From CAYNJG01 sp965216885 (GTDB taxonomy: Bacteria; Planctomycetota; Planctomycetia; Pirellulales; Pirellulaceae), in the NCBI GenBank assembly GCA_965216885.1, contig OZ244209.1, forward strand, positions 4,774,001-4,838,000: 64,000 nucleotides of DNA, written 5' to 3'. The notes beneath the pieces were generated by a model. That model did not search any database and was not told the origin of the DNA. It saw only the letters and a program-made list of their open reading frames with translations. The position numbers and the translations under genes were made by a program. Shown here piece after piece: positions 15,125-25,804 of this stretch (its first letter is position 1; every line of letters begins with the position of its first letter).

Positions 15125-18100
15125 CTAACGTTGGCGTTCGACTTCGTCGTCCGACGCCCCCGACCAGACGATCATCTTGCCGTCAAAATGGACGGTCGTC
15201 ATTTGCAGTTCATCATCTGTCAGGGCCATTCCAATACACGTGTTGAGATCCGTCCCTAACGTCAGAACGGTCTGGCCCGACTCGAGGTCGAAGAACCGAA
15301 TCTCACCGCGCGCTTCTGGCGAGTCGTCCAGGGCACCACATGCGGCCACGATGGTTTCCTCATTTGGTAAGAAATGGATGTCGCGCACGACACCGGCGGC
15401 CTTGAGTGTCCTAAAAACCTCACGACGATGTAGGTCGATGATTTGGATCGTACCGGCGCTGCCGCCCAACGCCAGAAAGTTGTCGCTCACCTCCGTCGTA
15501 TCCAGGAACTCAAACCCAAAAACATTGGGTAGCGACCAGGCCACCTCGCCCGTATCAACAAGCCTTGCTTCAAGCTGCCTATCGCTATTTACCCGGAACA
15601 CTTGCTGGCTATCACGAGAAAACTGCATGCGCAAGGTGGTTATGCCATCGGTCGTCACGTTCCGATGTTCACCCGTCAGCAAATTAACGAAATCGAGTCC
15701 GATTGCACGGTTAGCATCGCGCGGGTCATGCCCTGCGACGAGGGGGTCGGACGGCAACGCGGCTACGCACAACCATTCATGACTGGGCGAAGTAACGAAC
15801 TCATCCACTTTCAGGTTGGGGTTGGTCTGTTCGAATACCACGCTTGATTGCGTTTCATCACGATATGCAAGGCGAAGTTGATTACAGGTCTCGGTGCGCC
15901 TCTTTATCGGCTTCGCAATGACCGAACCGCGCGGACCGAACGCCTGCCCATGCTTGGCCTTCGATGGAAATCGAAAGATTCTTTTCTTCTCTGTAAGGTC
16001 CCACTCCTCGACCCTGTCTGCACCCGACGTTGTCAGAATACTGAGGCCATCCAAACTGCTCTTTGCATTCCAGAAGTTATAGAATTTCAGATCCACCAAC
16101 TTCTGTCTCGCGCCATCGCGAGCCTCCCCTACGCTCCACCAGCGAAGCCGACCGTCCAGCCCGCTCGTTACCAGCACGTCTTCGTTCAACCACTGGCCCC
16201 ACGTGGCGTCTTCATGCGGCACGACCGCGACGATACTTCGTGACTGCACGTCCCAGATCACCGCACTTCCCAGAGACGGGTCGACGGAAGCAAGAAAACC
16301 GCGTTCCGGTGACAGACTCAACCAGCCCCCCCTCGTTGCTTTGGGCTTCTCAAATGAGTCGGTGTCGTTGCCCGTATCGATCTGGATAATTTTCGGCGAT
16401 TGAAGACCCGCGAATGAGATGACTTCATTCGCTGTCAGGAATTCTCCAAGTCGTCCGGACTGGACCGACGCCACCAGTTTCTTCGACCACTCTACCCGCC
16501 CGGTCGCTATGTCCACGCCCAAAAGGCGAAGCCCTCCCTTACTCACACCGTAGACGAGGCAACGTCGATCATCGGGCGACAGCGACAAGCCTCTGCAGAT
16601 CATCTTTTCCGGCAATGCGATTACGCGACTGGGTGTTTTCGCTCCTCGCTCATGAATTCGCAATTCGCCATAGTCTCCCGACGCCAGAATTGCATCACGT
16701 TCGTTCATGGGCACCGCCGTACGTGTATACCTCGGAAACGCATTCGCTAGTGAAACCACCCGAGCGTCCTCCGTTTTGATGCGAAGTACGTGTCCGCCGA
16801 CAGTCGCGAAACACAACTCACCGTTTCGCCGATCGAAAAAGTCCCCCACCAACTCTCCGCAGGATTGACGAAAAAGGACTTCATTGGAATCAAGCGATCG
16901 CACGGAAAGCGATCGTTCAATGCTTCCGTCGGTGGTTTGCGATTGAGCCAGTCCAATTCGCGTCTCGTCTGGCGAAATAACGAAACGATCAATCGGTTGG
17001 CCGACGTCCAACGTCTTGACCAGGCCCGCGTGACATCGCTTCCAGAGATATCGCCATTCAAAACCTCGCAATTCCGCTTCGCCAGGCCCCGGAATGTGCC
17101 GTTCCAGCAGAATCCTGGCCCGACTGGGTTCTCGCTCATCAAGATGCCGCAGAACGCTACCCAGATCTGCCGCATATGCATTTCGTCTCGCCAAATGCCC
17201 ATTCTTTCGGGCAACTCTTTCGTTCTCCTCGGCGACTAACTTCGACGCGGCCGACTCTTTCATCAGGCGATGTTGTTGAATCGCCAGGAGCGGACCAACA
17301 ATCGCCAACACAAACAACAGTACGGCAAGCAGCGTCTGATAGGGTCGCTGGAAAGCAACATGAACCGCCGTTCGAAGAGAACTGGCTGGACGAGTGAGAA
17401 TGGGCTGCCCATGACGAATTCGCCCCAATTCATCGGCCAGTACTTCCGCCGATCGGAATCGTAGCGATGGTGATTTCTCCAGGCATTTCAGACATACCAC
17501 TTCAAGATCACGTGGTATCAATCGATTGAGCCGTCTCGGTGGTGAAGGGACGTCCTCCACGATCGCCTGAATCACGGCATGGTGATTGCCCCGAAATGGC
17601 AATTCATTCGTGAGCATCTGGTAGAGGACGATGCCAAACGAGAACAGATCGCTACAGGCGTCCGCTTGATGAGCATTCCCTTTGACGATCTCAGGCGAAA
17701 GGTACGAACTGGTGCCAAGAATGTGCCCGTCCGTTGTCAGGGTCAATTCATTTTCGTACCGCAGAGCAAGTCCGAAATCAACCAGGAAAGGCTCATCGGA
17801 TTTGTCGAGCAATACGTTGGCCGGCTTGAGGTCACGATGGACAATTCCCGCTTCATGCACCGCATGCAGAGCCCGCGCGAGCTTCTCCGCCCACACAACT
17901 ACTTGTGCGATGGGAGGTGCAGAATTCGCAAGTCGCTTTTCCAACGATTCGCCGTCGATCAGGTCGGCCACCAGATAGAGCTGATTGCCGTCGCGACCCA
18001 CTTCATGAATAGCGACCACATTGGGATGTCGAATCTGCCCTGCCGCACGAGCCTCTCGCAGAAAGGCCTCTCCTTCCGCCGCTGTCAGCGAAGAATAGCG

Positions 18101-18478
18101 AGGAATCTTCAGGGCAACGAATCGATCAAGGTGCGGGTCATACGCCCGCCATACCGTGCCAAAGCCGCCCCGCCCCAGCAATTGATCGAGCCTGAATCGC
18201 CCGACATATTCCCCCGCCTTGACTTTCGATGCCGAAACAAAATCAGCGACCAAATCGAATACGGTATCGCATGCGTGGCATCGAATGCGCTGGAGATCGC
18301 TCGACGGCCGGGTCGACACAAACTCGTGACACGCTGGACAGTTCACGCGAAGCGACGAATCTTGATCCGCATCTGGATCTGCTTCTCTCCCGGAGCCAAC
18401 ATTAGATGCGTCCAGACCATAATCACCGTCGCCCCGCTCAGCGTCAGTCATGGATCGATATACCAATCCAGAGCACAA
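15125..18478 (-). CDS. serine/threonine protein kinase with WD40-like repeats
   Basis: This 1,117-residue protein (1,107 if it starts at the MTDAERG methionine) has an N-terminal zinc ribbon (CPACHEF and CHACDTVF, about 48-75), then a complete Hanks-type kinase: LLGRGGFGTVW, VALKIPRY with the ATP lysine, HRDLKPANVLL, DFGLALR and an SSYLSPEI activation end. A transmembrane helix (LLAVLLFVLAIVGPLLA, about 390) is followed by a coiled segment and a C-terminal beta-propeller of WD40-like repeats (about 490-1105). The kinase is cytoplasmic and the propeller probably extracytoplasmic. The ECF sigma factor gene lies just upstream on the same strand, the usual planctomycete pairing, in which the kinase is thought to control the sigma factor. 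Confidence 0.9.
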   Translation of the reverse strand: MCSGLVYRSMTDAERGDGDYGLDASNVGSGREADPDADQDSSLRVNCPACHEFVSTRPSSDLQRIRCHACDTVFDLVADFVSASKVKAGEYVGRFRLDQLLGRGGFGTVWRAYDPHLDRFVALKIPRYSSLTAAEGEAFLREARAAGQIRHPNVVAIHEVGRDGNQLYLVADLIDGESLEKRLANSAPPIAQVVVWAEKLARALHAVHEAGIVHRDLKPANVLLDKSDEPFLVDFGLALRYENELTLTTDGHILGTSSYLSPEIVKGNAHQADACSDLFSFGIVLYQMLTNELPFRGNHHAVIQAIVEDVPSPPRRLNRLIPRDLEVVCLKCLEKSPSLRFRSAEVLADELGRIRHGQPILTRPASSLRTAVHVAFQRPYQTLLAVLLFVLAIVGPLLAIQQHRLMKESAASKLVAEENERVARKNGHLARRNAYAADLGSVLRHLDEREPSRARILLERHIPGPGEAELRGFEWRYLWKRCHAGLVKTLDVGQPIDRFVISPDETRIGLAQSQTTDGSIERSLSVRSLDSNEVLFRQSCGELVGDFFDRRNGELCFATVGGHVLRIKTEDARVVSLANAFPRYTRTAVPMNERDAILASGDYGELRIHERGAKTPSRVIALPEKMICRGLSLSPDDRRCLVYGVSKGGLRLLGVDIATGRVEWSKKLVASVQSGRLGEFLTANEVISFAGLQSPKIIQIDTGNDTDSFEKPKATRGGWLSLSPERGFLASVDPSLGSAVIWDVQSRSIVAVVPHEDATWGQWLNEDVLVTSGLDGRLRWWSVGEARDGARQKLVDLKFYNFWNAKSSLDGLSILTTSGADRVEEWDLTEKKRIFRFPSKAKHGQAFGPRGSVIAKPIKRRTETCNQLRLAYRDETQSSVVFEQTNPNLKVDEFVTSPSHEWLCVAALPSDPLVAGHDPRDANRAIGLDFVNLLTGEHRNVTTDGITTLRMQFSRDSQQVFRVNSDRQLEARLVDTGEVAWSLPNVFGFEFLDTTEVSDNFLALGGSAGTIQIIDLHRREVFRTLKAAGVVRDIHFLPNEETIVAACGALDDSPEARGEIRFFDLESGQTVLTLGTDLNTCIGMALTDDELQMTTVHFDGKMIVWSGASDDEVERQR

Positions 18479-18561
18479 CTAACCTATGCCTTCGCAAAGG
18501 AGGCCCCATATCCACTTGCGATGCAACTACCCAACATCCAACGAAGTCAGGCCCAGCATTT

Positions 18562-19134
18562 CTACCTATCCTTAAACCATTTTGACGAATTCCCCAACAC
18601 GTTTCTAATTGCAATTCTAGCCCGATACAAAATGCTACGCACGGCCGACTTTGACATACTCTTTGAATCGGCGATGTCATCCACACTGTGCTGTTCAATA
18701 TAATATTGCTGCACGACCGACTGCTGGTGACTCGGCAATCTTCCTATGGCTTCTCCGATTGCTACCTCAATCTCTTTGCGGAGCAACCGGGCACTACCGG
18801 TCTCGTTTCGATTGTCCTGAAGGTCTCCAGCGAGCTGGCCCATGGAACTTCCTGCGGTCGCCACATGCGGAATTCGCCCCCCTCGCTTTGCCCTACTCCT
18901 ATCCCTCATCATTTGAGAAATCCGGTTATCTACGATGCGATTGAGCCACGCAGAAACCGCGTGCTCATGCGTTGCGCGGAGGTCTACGAGCCCACGATGA
19001 GCATCCGCAAACGCTTCCTGCAGAACATCTTCCGCGGAAAAATCCACGAACGGATTCAATCCGATTCGCGACTCAATTCGCCGCAGCAGGCGCGTCTGAT
19101 GCTCGACCAGTATCTCTTGCAAATCTCCGCACAT
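18562..19134 (-). CDS. ECF RNA polymerase sigma factor
   Basis: The 190-residue product has sigma region 2 (SAEDVLQEAFADAHRGL, about 32-48, then AWLNRIVDNRI) and region 4 (RLPSHQQSVVQQYYIEQHSVDDIA followed by the recognition helix SKSAVRSILYRAR). There is no C-terminal extension. It directs RNA polymerase to a small regulon in response to a signal. Its gene ends 83 bases before the kinase gene, which suggests an operon and regulation by phosphorylation rather than by a membrane anti-sigma factor; none is encoded nearby. The divergent giant surface protein could be a target, which is inference. Confidence 0.88.
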   Translation of the reverse strand: MCGDLQEILVEHQTRLLRRIESRIGLNPFVDFSAEDVLQEAFADAHRGLVDLRATHEHAVSAWLNRIVDNRISQMMRDRSRAKRGGRIPHVATAGSSMGQLAGDLQDNRNETGSARLLRKEIEVAIGEAIGRLPSHQQSVVQQYYIEQHSVDDIADSKSMSKSAVRSILYRARIAIRNVLGNSSKWFKDR

Positions 19135-19352
19135 GTCATCGCCCCGAACCGGAAATAGCTCCGACCTTTCTTGACATATCTACATTTTTCCCGAGCGCCC
19201 AGATGCAATAACAGCATCTTACTCACAGACAACCCCATATACGGTCACTTACCGTCCTCCATTGCGGTGCCCACATCCCGTTGTACGCCAACGTGGCCAC
19301 ACATTCCAGTTGCAAATATGCAATATCGATCAATCCTGCCAGAGAGATACTG

Positions 19353-22300
19353 ATGCGAACGTACGGAAGAAAGTCAAAACCGGCGGCGACACTTCGAGCG
19401 ATCGGCGAGAGCTTGGAGAAGCGAGAGCTACTGACAGTACTCGTACCGTCCGACCTCCAGACCGGTGACAAGTATCACCTTGCGTTTGTTTCATCTCAGC
19501 CAATCGCCGGCGACTTTGGAACGCAAGTCTTCCCTGACAATGGACTTGTGGCGGGAGACGCTTTCGTCAGTGCGTTAGCTGCTGCTCCAGGCACGGTGAC
19601 GATGAACGGAACGTACCAAGCGATCATTTCTGATTCCGTGCAAGGCGTAAACGCACTCTCGCGTGTCTCGACCAACTTTCCCATCTACAACACCAACGGC
19701 AATCGAGTAGCCAACGATTACGCCGGACTGTTTGGCGGCGTGTTTATGGGTTTGGATGCTCCAATTGCATACGACGAATATGGCACGCCCAAGGAGACGT
19801 TCGTGTGGACAGGGACAGACTCCAATGGCGCGCAAAGCACCTTGGGCGACAACGGCGGATGGACTGGCGGGGGGTTCGGAGGCGTCCCTGGCGGTGGACT
19901 GGAGCAAGCAGCATACGGAGAGTCGAGCGACACAGGGTTTAAATGGATCGAATCATGGGCGGGGGACCCAATGTCTCAGTTCTCGCTCTACGGTGTCAGC
20001 CCAACCTACGAGGTCTGTGGTGACGGTACCGCCAGTCTTGAAGGTGATTGCTCTGTGGTAACACCGCCAGACCCCGGCCAGATAACAGGCCGCAAATGGC
20101 ACGACCTCGATGCTGACCGCATGTTCGATGGGAACGAAATGGGGCTAAACGGCTGGACAATCGAATTGGTCAACTCAAGTGGCAGCGTGCAGGCGTCGGA
20201 CGTTACTCATGATGTGAATGGGCAACCGGGGCACTATCAGTTCAACAACGTCCCCCCAGGTTCTTACACCGTTCGCGAAGTCCAGCAAAACGGCTGGCAA
20301 CAGTCGGCTCCGGCGCAACCGTATCAAGTCACGATTACGGATGGCGACATCTATTCAGGTCGCGACTTTGGCAACTATCAATTTGGATCACTGACAGGAA
20401 GAGTGTGCGAGGACGTCAACGAAATCGTTTGCGTAGCGAATTGGCCCGTTGAACTCACCGGTGTTGACGGCCTTGGGAACACTGTTTTCGAAACCACGAC
20501 AACTTCAAGTGACAACCCGGATACGATGGAAGACGAGACGGGCACGTTTTCGTTTGGCCCCGTGGTGCCGGGCGGATATGTGGTGACTGTCGTGACACCC
20601 CCCGGCGTCGTAGTAAGCTCAACTAACGCGACGGTATCAAGCGGCGGAACGACCGGCACAATGATGACGGTGACCGCGCGATACCCCACCATCACGGGCA
20701 CGAAGTTTGACGACATCAATGGGGATGGCATCCAGCAATCCTGGGAGCCTGGTCTGGCCGGCTGGACCATCTACATCGATCAAGACGGCAGCGGAACTTT
20801 GTCCGCGGGCGACTTCAGTGTTGTTACGGACACGGATGGCTCCTACGACTTCCCACCACTTCCAACCGGAACTCCTTTGACAGTTCGAGAGGTCCAGCAG
20901 GCTGGCTGGGTTCAGACTACGACCGACCCGGCGCCGATTACTCTGACAACCGACCAAGTGGTTTCGGGTGTCGACTTTGGCAACTTTGAATTGATCGACA
21001 TCGTGGGATCCAAGTTTAAAGACAGCAATCAGAATGGCGCGTGGGACGCAGGCGAAGTCGGCCTTGAAGGCTGGACGATCTATCTGGACCTTAACAACGA
21101 TGGTCAGCTAGCGCACGGCGAACCCCTGGATGTAACGGATGCGAATGGCTACTACGAGTTCACTGATCTTGGCCCGGGCGAATACGTTGTTCGCGAGTTG
21201 ATGCAGGATGGCTGGAACGCTACTCACGGAGCGAACGGCCATGTCATCCAGGCAATGAGCGGCGTAGATCCGAGTTCCGGTAACTGCTCGGGAGGGAAGC
21301 CGTTATTTGACGATCCTGCATTCGCCGACTTCTCCGGGCAAATCGCTGCCGTGACTTGCTACGTTCCACAAGTCGCGTACAACGCTGCGGGGTCTCCCGT
21401 GATGGCGCTTTACCATCTAGACGATCTCGATCCTGCGTATATCGGTCAAAGCACACCGCATGGCTCAGCTTCTGGCCAGATCAGAAAATACACCGGGCCC
21501 GGCAATGCCTGGTCACGTGAACAACTCGGTGACATCTACGGAATCACATTCGACGATCTGGGCAACATCTACGTAACCGCCACCTCCGTTTATGGTTACC
21601 AAGGTGTTAGCTCGGATGTGTTTGAGCCGCACTTCGGAGTCGTCGGTGGCTCAAGCGCAGCAGGTGCGGTTTACAAGATAGATCGCCGTTCCGGCTTGCC
21701 GTCACTTTTCGCCTCTCTCCCGAATTCAGACACTGGACTGTCTACACCATCACTCGGCAACATTACGTTCGATAAAGATACTGAGACGTTCTTCGTTAGC
21801 AACTTCGAGGACGGTCGGATCTACCAACTAGATCGTGCCGGCAACGTTCTTGAAGCGTACGATCACATCACAAGCACAACAACGAGTTTTGCTGTACCGA
21901 ATCCCACCGACATCAGCGAATCGGGGGATACCAGCGGTGAGGCCGTCCCGCTTGGCGAGCTAACGTGGGGCTTGGCGACGCACCAAGGGCGCTTGTATTA
22001 CTCGGTGTGGTCGCAGAACCAACGTGTCTGGCCGACGCCCCAGTATTGCGCTGACGCGGGGATAAACGGCGTTTTCTCGATTGACATTGGTGCGAACGGT
22101 TTTGGGACACCGCGATTTGAAGTCGATGTTCTTCCCGGTTTGCTTCCAATGTCGCCTCCGTCCCCGGGGCCACTACCTTGTGCTCCCGGCTCGTCGTACA
22201 CCAACCCCGTATCGGATATTTCTTTCGGACCATCCGGGAAAATGCTCGTAGGCGAGCGAACGATGGATACATCCCCAGAAACCAACCATGCATTTCCGCT

Positions 22301-25300
22301 TAACTCTGGGGCTCATTCTTCTCGAGTCATTGAATTCGAATCCAAAGTCAGTTCATGGGTCCAAACAAACGAATTTGGAATTGGAACAAATGGCGGCTCC
22401 TATGCCGCTTTGAATGCGGCTGGTGGCGTGGACTACGACCATCACCCGGGTGGACCTGCAGATAGTCCGGCAGGACGAGTTTGGGCGACTGGCGATGCCC
22501 TGAAACGAGGGACGGGCCCAGGCGGCTCGCTGGGAGGCTATCCAAATCCAGACCCCGGAAACACTGGAACACAAATGATCTACGGATTCCAGGGCCTGCC
22601 TTCCACTGGTGGCAATTACACAAACAGCTACCTCGTCGACCTTGACGGTGAAATCTTTGAACAGGGAGACAAATCAGAGCAAGGCGACATCGAAATACCG
22701 TGCCGTCCCGGCGTCAACTTTGGCAACTATCCCACCGGAATTCACGGACAAAAATTCCACTACGCGACGCAGGAACAGACAAGTCTGCTCGGTGACAACG
22801 ACAGCTTCAGCTATTCGGCGCCCGAACCGACAACCCCGAGCCCCAACCTGTCGAACTACCTGAACGCGTTTACGCCCCGTGGCTACGACGAGCCAGGAGA
22901 AGACAAGTTCTGGGGTGACTCGTTCACGAACTTGCCTTCCGATGTCACCCGAATTTCGGTGGTTGTGCACGCGAAACCCGACAACACCACAGATCTGACG
23001 TACGACGACACGATCTCCTTTGGCGCCATGGGGCCCAATAGCATGTGGGAAGTCGACAACACCACAGGTAGCAGCCTTGCGACCCAATTTCACCTCGGAG
23101 CCGGCAACGCGTGGACGGACGCATACGCCCCCAACCAATCCAGCGGCGCTGCGTGGAATGTCGCAGATTTCCCCAACGGTCAGCTTCAACGCTATTCGTT
23201 TAATTCCGGGTCGCCTGTAGTCGAGGCCATCAACAATCACGGTCGAATGGATGTCATCGTCCAGGACGACACGATCGTCGACTACATCGAAATTTGCTAC
23301 GTCTACCGGACAAGAGAGGGCCTGAATGGCTGGACGATTACCGCAGACGACGGCACCTCGTCCGTCTCGCAAGTCACTCACGAAATGGATCTGGACAATG
23401 ACGGGATCATCGACCCTGAAACCGAACGCGGTCTGTACTGGTTAGAAGGCCTCGACGCGGGCACGTACACAGTCTCCGAATCCATGAAGGCGTTTTGGCG
23501 GCCAGTGGATCCGGTTACTGGCTCCCAGACGGTGTCACTTGCAAGCGGACAGGTGCTGCAAGGTGTCGATTTCGAGAATATGCAATACATCGAGCGAACC
23601 ACCTGTGTGCAACACACGTTCCCAAGGCCCTCGGAACCGGCGATTGATCCCCAATACGAACTGACGTTCGATGGACTATCTGGGCCGCTCGCCAGTGACC
23701 AGTTTCTCGCAAGTCATGGTGTCACGCTTTCGGGACTTGGTGCGGGACCGGCGGCCGGTGTGTTCGCGGCCTACGCCGACACGCAACCATCGCCAGCCAT
23801 CTCAAACCTACTTGGCTATGACGGCACGTATCAGCCCGCAGGAGACGAAGTTCTCTACGTCCCCCAAGGCGTCGAGCCATTCATGATCGAGTTCGACGAA
23901 CCGATCAATTCGCTCAGCGCCTTTGTGGCCACGGTTGATACGGCCGCCTCGGACGACGGCTTTTGGATCAGGGTTTACAGTGCCTCCGGCGAGATGGAGG
24001 ACACATTCATCTTTGGACCCGATGAAGGCGACGGCAATCCGGCTGTGAGTCAGTTGGCGTATCACTTCCGGGATGCCCCCGTTTCGAAAGTGGCGATCTG
24101 GAATGCCACGGGCGATATCATCGTCGACGAAATCATCTGGTCCACGGCGGCAGCACAACAAGCTGAATTGCTCAGCCAGGCGCAAGACCATACGGACTTC
24201 TTCGACGATCTGCCTGGTACAACGATCCAGTTCGACTTCGCCGATCCCAACGTGGAACTCGTTCCCAGAGAAGGTTACACCGGCGAATACGTGCTCAGGG
24301 CGCAAGACATCCCGGGCGTCGACGTCGTCGTTCGGAAAAAGCCAAAGGGCAAAGTATCTATTAGTCCGGAAGGCGGCGAACTTGGGGAGCTGGATGGATA
24401 CGATGGCACGTTGGCGCCCGATGGAAGTAATGCGATTTGGGTCGATTTTGGCGACGTAATAATCTTGGATGACGATGGCGAAATAATTGTTGCCGATGGG
24501 GTCACCGTTCCGACACCTGTTCCGGATGTCCCCAACGCAAATGACCACGAGGCGTGGATCGAACTCGACTTTGCCCAAGGGATAACTGCCATTGGAGGGT
24601 TTGCGGCAATCCCGGGCGTATTCAGTTTTACAGACGACAATGGAAAGTTCGATTGGCCATTTATCGTGGCCGTATTCGGTCCCGATGGCGGCGAATTAGA
24701 TGTCGAACCATTCTTCGGCGGACAAGCCTACAGCGACCCCGACAACTCAGAATTCCACTGGCGCATAGCGGCACCGGAAGGTGAAGAAATCGGATCGGTC
24801 CGATTCTATTCGATCGATTCCAATGGTGCCCCAGATTTCGATGCCCAACTGCTTCTCGGAAATCTCACCATCCAGGACACGGGAGTCGTCGGTCGCCACA
24901 TCTTCTACAACGAATCCGGGTTTGACGACAACGATGCCGCCGCCACAGCTGCTGACGATGGAGCGATCGCCTCGGACAAGTTTGCATTGGAACCCGGCGA
25001 GATTGCGAATTTCGCACACTACACCAGCTACTCGAAGGGTATCAACGGCATCATGGTCGACCTGGCTCGCACTGGTGACGCCGAGATTACCGCAGAGGAC
25101 TTTGAGTTCAAAGTTGGCAACAGCGATTCACCGTCGGATTGGATCACTGCACCGTCTCCCGACGACATTGTCGTTCGCCCCGGTGAAGGCGTGGGCGAAA
25201 GCGACCGCGTGACCATCATTTGGGCCAACAATGAAATCGAAAAACAATGGCTGGAAGTCACAATTCTGGCCAACGACAACACCGAACTCGACTCCCCCGA

Positions 25301-25742
25301 CGTTCACTACTGGGGTAACGCGATCGGGGAAACGGGGAACGATGCAGCCAGTGCGTTCGTGAACACATCCGATGTGCTCGACGCAAGAGCCAACCCCCAC
25401 AACATCTTCAATCGCGCCGAGATTGACGACCGTTACGACTTCAATCGAGACTCCTTCGTGAACACGGCAGACGTTCTAGTCTCTCGCGAAAACGGGTCCA
25501 ATATCTTCAACAGGCTCAAGCTGATTGATCTCTCGATGCCGTCATCCGCGGCGGCACGTTCGAGCGCCGTCGATACCGTATTTGCGAAACCAACAGCAGA
25601 AGAACCCAGTTTCGACTTCGACGATTTCCTGGCGCTCGCCACCAATTTCGGCACAGGCGAGCTTGGCGATCTGGCCAACGACGAAACGGTTTCTTTCAAC
25701 GAGTTTCTGCTGATCGCAGCTGCGTTGAAGAAGTCCATCTAA
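19353..25742 (+). CDS. giant SdrD-B-type surface protein with dockerin-like C-terminus
   Basis: The start at ATG 19353 gives 2,129 residues. The N-terminus has a basic stretch and SLEKRELLTVL, the LEPR-type motif of very large planctomycete secreted proteins. SdrD-B/prealbumin-like repeats (TGRKWHDLDADRMFDGNEMG, TGTKFDDINGDGIQ, GSKFKDSNQNGAWD, with GWTIxL and DFGN) lie at about 242-640, followed by a propeller-like region (about 650-990) and another repeat near 1320. Calcium-binding DxNxD loops abound. At about 2000-2060 two NTSDVLDAR/NTADVLVSR segments with DFNRDSFVN look like a dockerin, and a second EF-hand-like pair ends the chain. Probably an exported calcium-stabilised adhesin or stalk protein. 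The PEP-CTERM gene follows after 62 bases. Confidence 0.85.
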   Translation: MRTYGRKSKPAATLRAIGESLEKRELLTVLVPSDLQTGDKYHLAFVSSQPIAGDFGTQVFPDNGLVAGDAFVSALAAAPGTVTMNGTYQAIISDSVQGVNALSRVSTNFPIYNTNGNRVANDYAGLFGGVFMGLDAPIAYDEYGTPKETFVWTGTDSNGAQSTLGDNGGWTGGGFGGVPGGGLEQAAYGESSDTGFKWIESWAGDPMSQFSLYGVSPTYEVCGDGTASLEGDCSVVTPPDPGQITGRKWHDLDADRMFDGNEMGLNGWTIELVNSSGSVQASDVTHDVNGQPGHYQFNNVPPGSYTVREVQQNGWQQSAPAQPYQVTITDGDIYSGRDFGNYQFGSLTGRVCEDVNEIVCVANWPVELTGVDGLGNTVFETTTTSSDNPDTMEDETGTFSFGPVVPGGYVVTVVTPPGVVVSSTNATVSSGGTTGTMMTVTARYPTITGTKFDDINGDGIQQSWEPGLAGWTIYIDQDGSGTLSAGDFSVVTDTDGSYDFPPLPTGTPLTVREVQQAGWVQTTTDPAPITLTTDQVVSGVDFGNFELIDIVGSKFKDSNQNGAWDAGEVGLEGWTIYLDLNNDGQLAHGEPLDVTDANGYYEFTDLGPGEYVVRELMQDGWNATHGANGHVIQAMSGVDPSSGNCSGGKPLFDDPAFADFSGQIAAVTCYVPQVAYNAAGSPVMALYHLDDLDPAYIGQSTPHGSASGQIRKYTGPGNAWSREQLGDIYGITFDDLGNIYVTATSVYGYQGVSSDVFEPHFGVVGGSSAAGAVYKIDRRSGLPSLFASLPNSDTGLSTPSLGNITFDKDTETFFVSNFEDGRIYQLDRAGNVLEAYDHITSTTTSFAVPNPTDISESGDTSGEAVPLGELTWGLATHQGRLYYSVWSQNQRVWPTPQYCADAGINGVFSIDIGANGFGTPRFEVDVLPGLLPMSPPSPGPLPCAPGSSYTNPVSDISFGPSGKMLVGERTMDTSPETNHAFPLNSGAHSSRVIEFESKVSSWVQTNEFGIGTNGGSYAALNAAGGVDYDHHPGGPADSPAGRVWATGDALKRGTGPGGSLGGYPNPDPGNTGTQMIYGFQGLPSTGGNYTNSYLVDLDGEIFEQGDKSEQGDIEIPCRPGVNFGNYPTGIHGQKFHYATQEQTSLLGDNDSFSYSAPEPTTPSPNLSNYLNAFTPRGYDEPGEDKFWGDSFTNLPSDVTRISVVVHAKPDNTTDLTYDDTISFGAMGPNSMWEVDNTTGSSLATQFHLGAGNAWTDAYAPNQSSGAAWNVADFPNGQLQRYSFNSGSPVVEAINNHGRMDVIVQDDTIVDYIEICYVYRTREGLNGWTITADDGTSSVSQVTHEMDLDNDGIIDPETERGLYWLEGLDAGTYTVSESMKAFWRPVDPVTGSQTVSLASGQVLQGVDFENMQYIERTTCVQHTFPRPSEPAIDPQYELTFDGLSGPLASDQFLASHGVTLSGLGAGPAAGVFAAYADTQPSPAISNLLGYDGTYQPAGDEVLYVPQGVEPFMIEFDEPINSLSAFVATVDTAASDDGFWIRVYSASGEMEDTFIFGPDEGDGNPAVSQLAYHFRDAPVSKVAIWNATGDIIVDEIIWSTAAAQQAELLSQAQDHTDFFDDLPGTTIQFDFADPNVELVPREGYTGEYVLRAQDIPGVDVVVRKKPKGKVSISPEGGELGELDGYDGTLAPDGSNAIWVDFGDVIILDDDGEIIVADGVTVPTPVPDVPNANDHEAWIELDFAQGITAIGGFAAIPGVFSFTDDNGKFDWPFIVAVFGPDGGELDVEPFFGGQAYSDPDNSEFHWRIAAPEGEEIGSVRFYSIDSNGAPDFDAQLLLGNLTIQDTGVVGRHIFYNESGFDDNDAAATAADDGAIASDKFALEPGEIANFAHYTSYSKGINGIMVDLARTGDAEITAEDFEFKVGNSDSPSDWITAPSPDDIVVRPGEGVGESDRVTIIWANNEIEKQWLEVTILANDNTELDSPDVHYWGNAIGETGNDAASAFVNTSDVLDARANPHNIFNRAEIDDRYDFNRDSFVNTADVLVSRENGSNIFNRLKLIDLSMPSSAAARSSAVDTVFAKPTAEEPSFDFDDFLALATNFGTGELGDLANDETVSFNEFLLIAAALKKSI

Positions 25743-25804
25743 GCAATCGCTCACTTCCACGTCACGAATTCAAACACTACTCCAAACCTCCAGATTGGCA
25801 ACTC

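Noticed and set aside
15177..15782. Plus-strand open frame of 201 codons
   Set aside because: Antisense to the WD40-like part of the kinase; composition is that of a shadow frame.
17579..18703. Plus-strand open frame of 374 codons
   Set aside because: Antisense to the kinase gene and the sigma factor junction; no family motif and no ribosome site.
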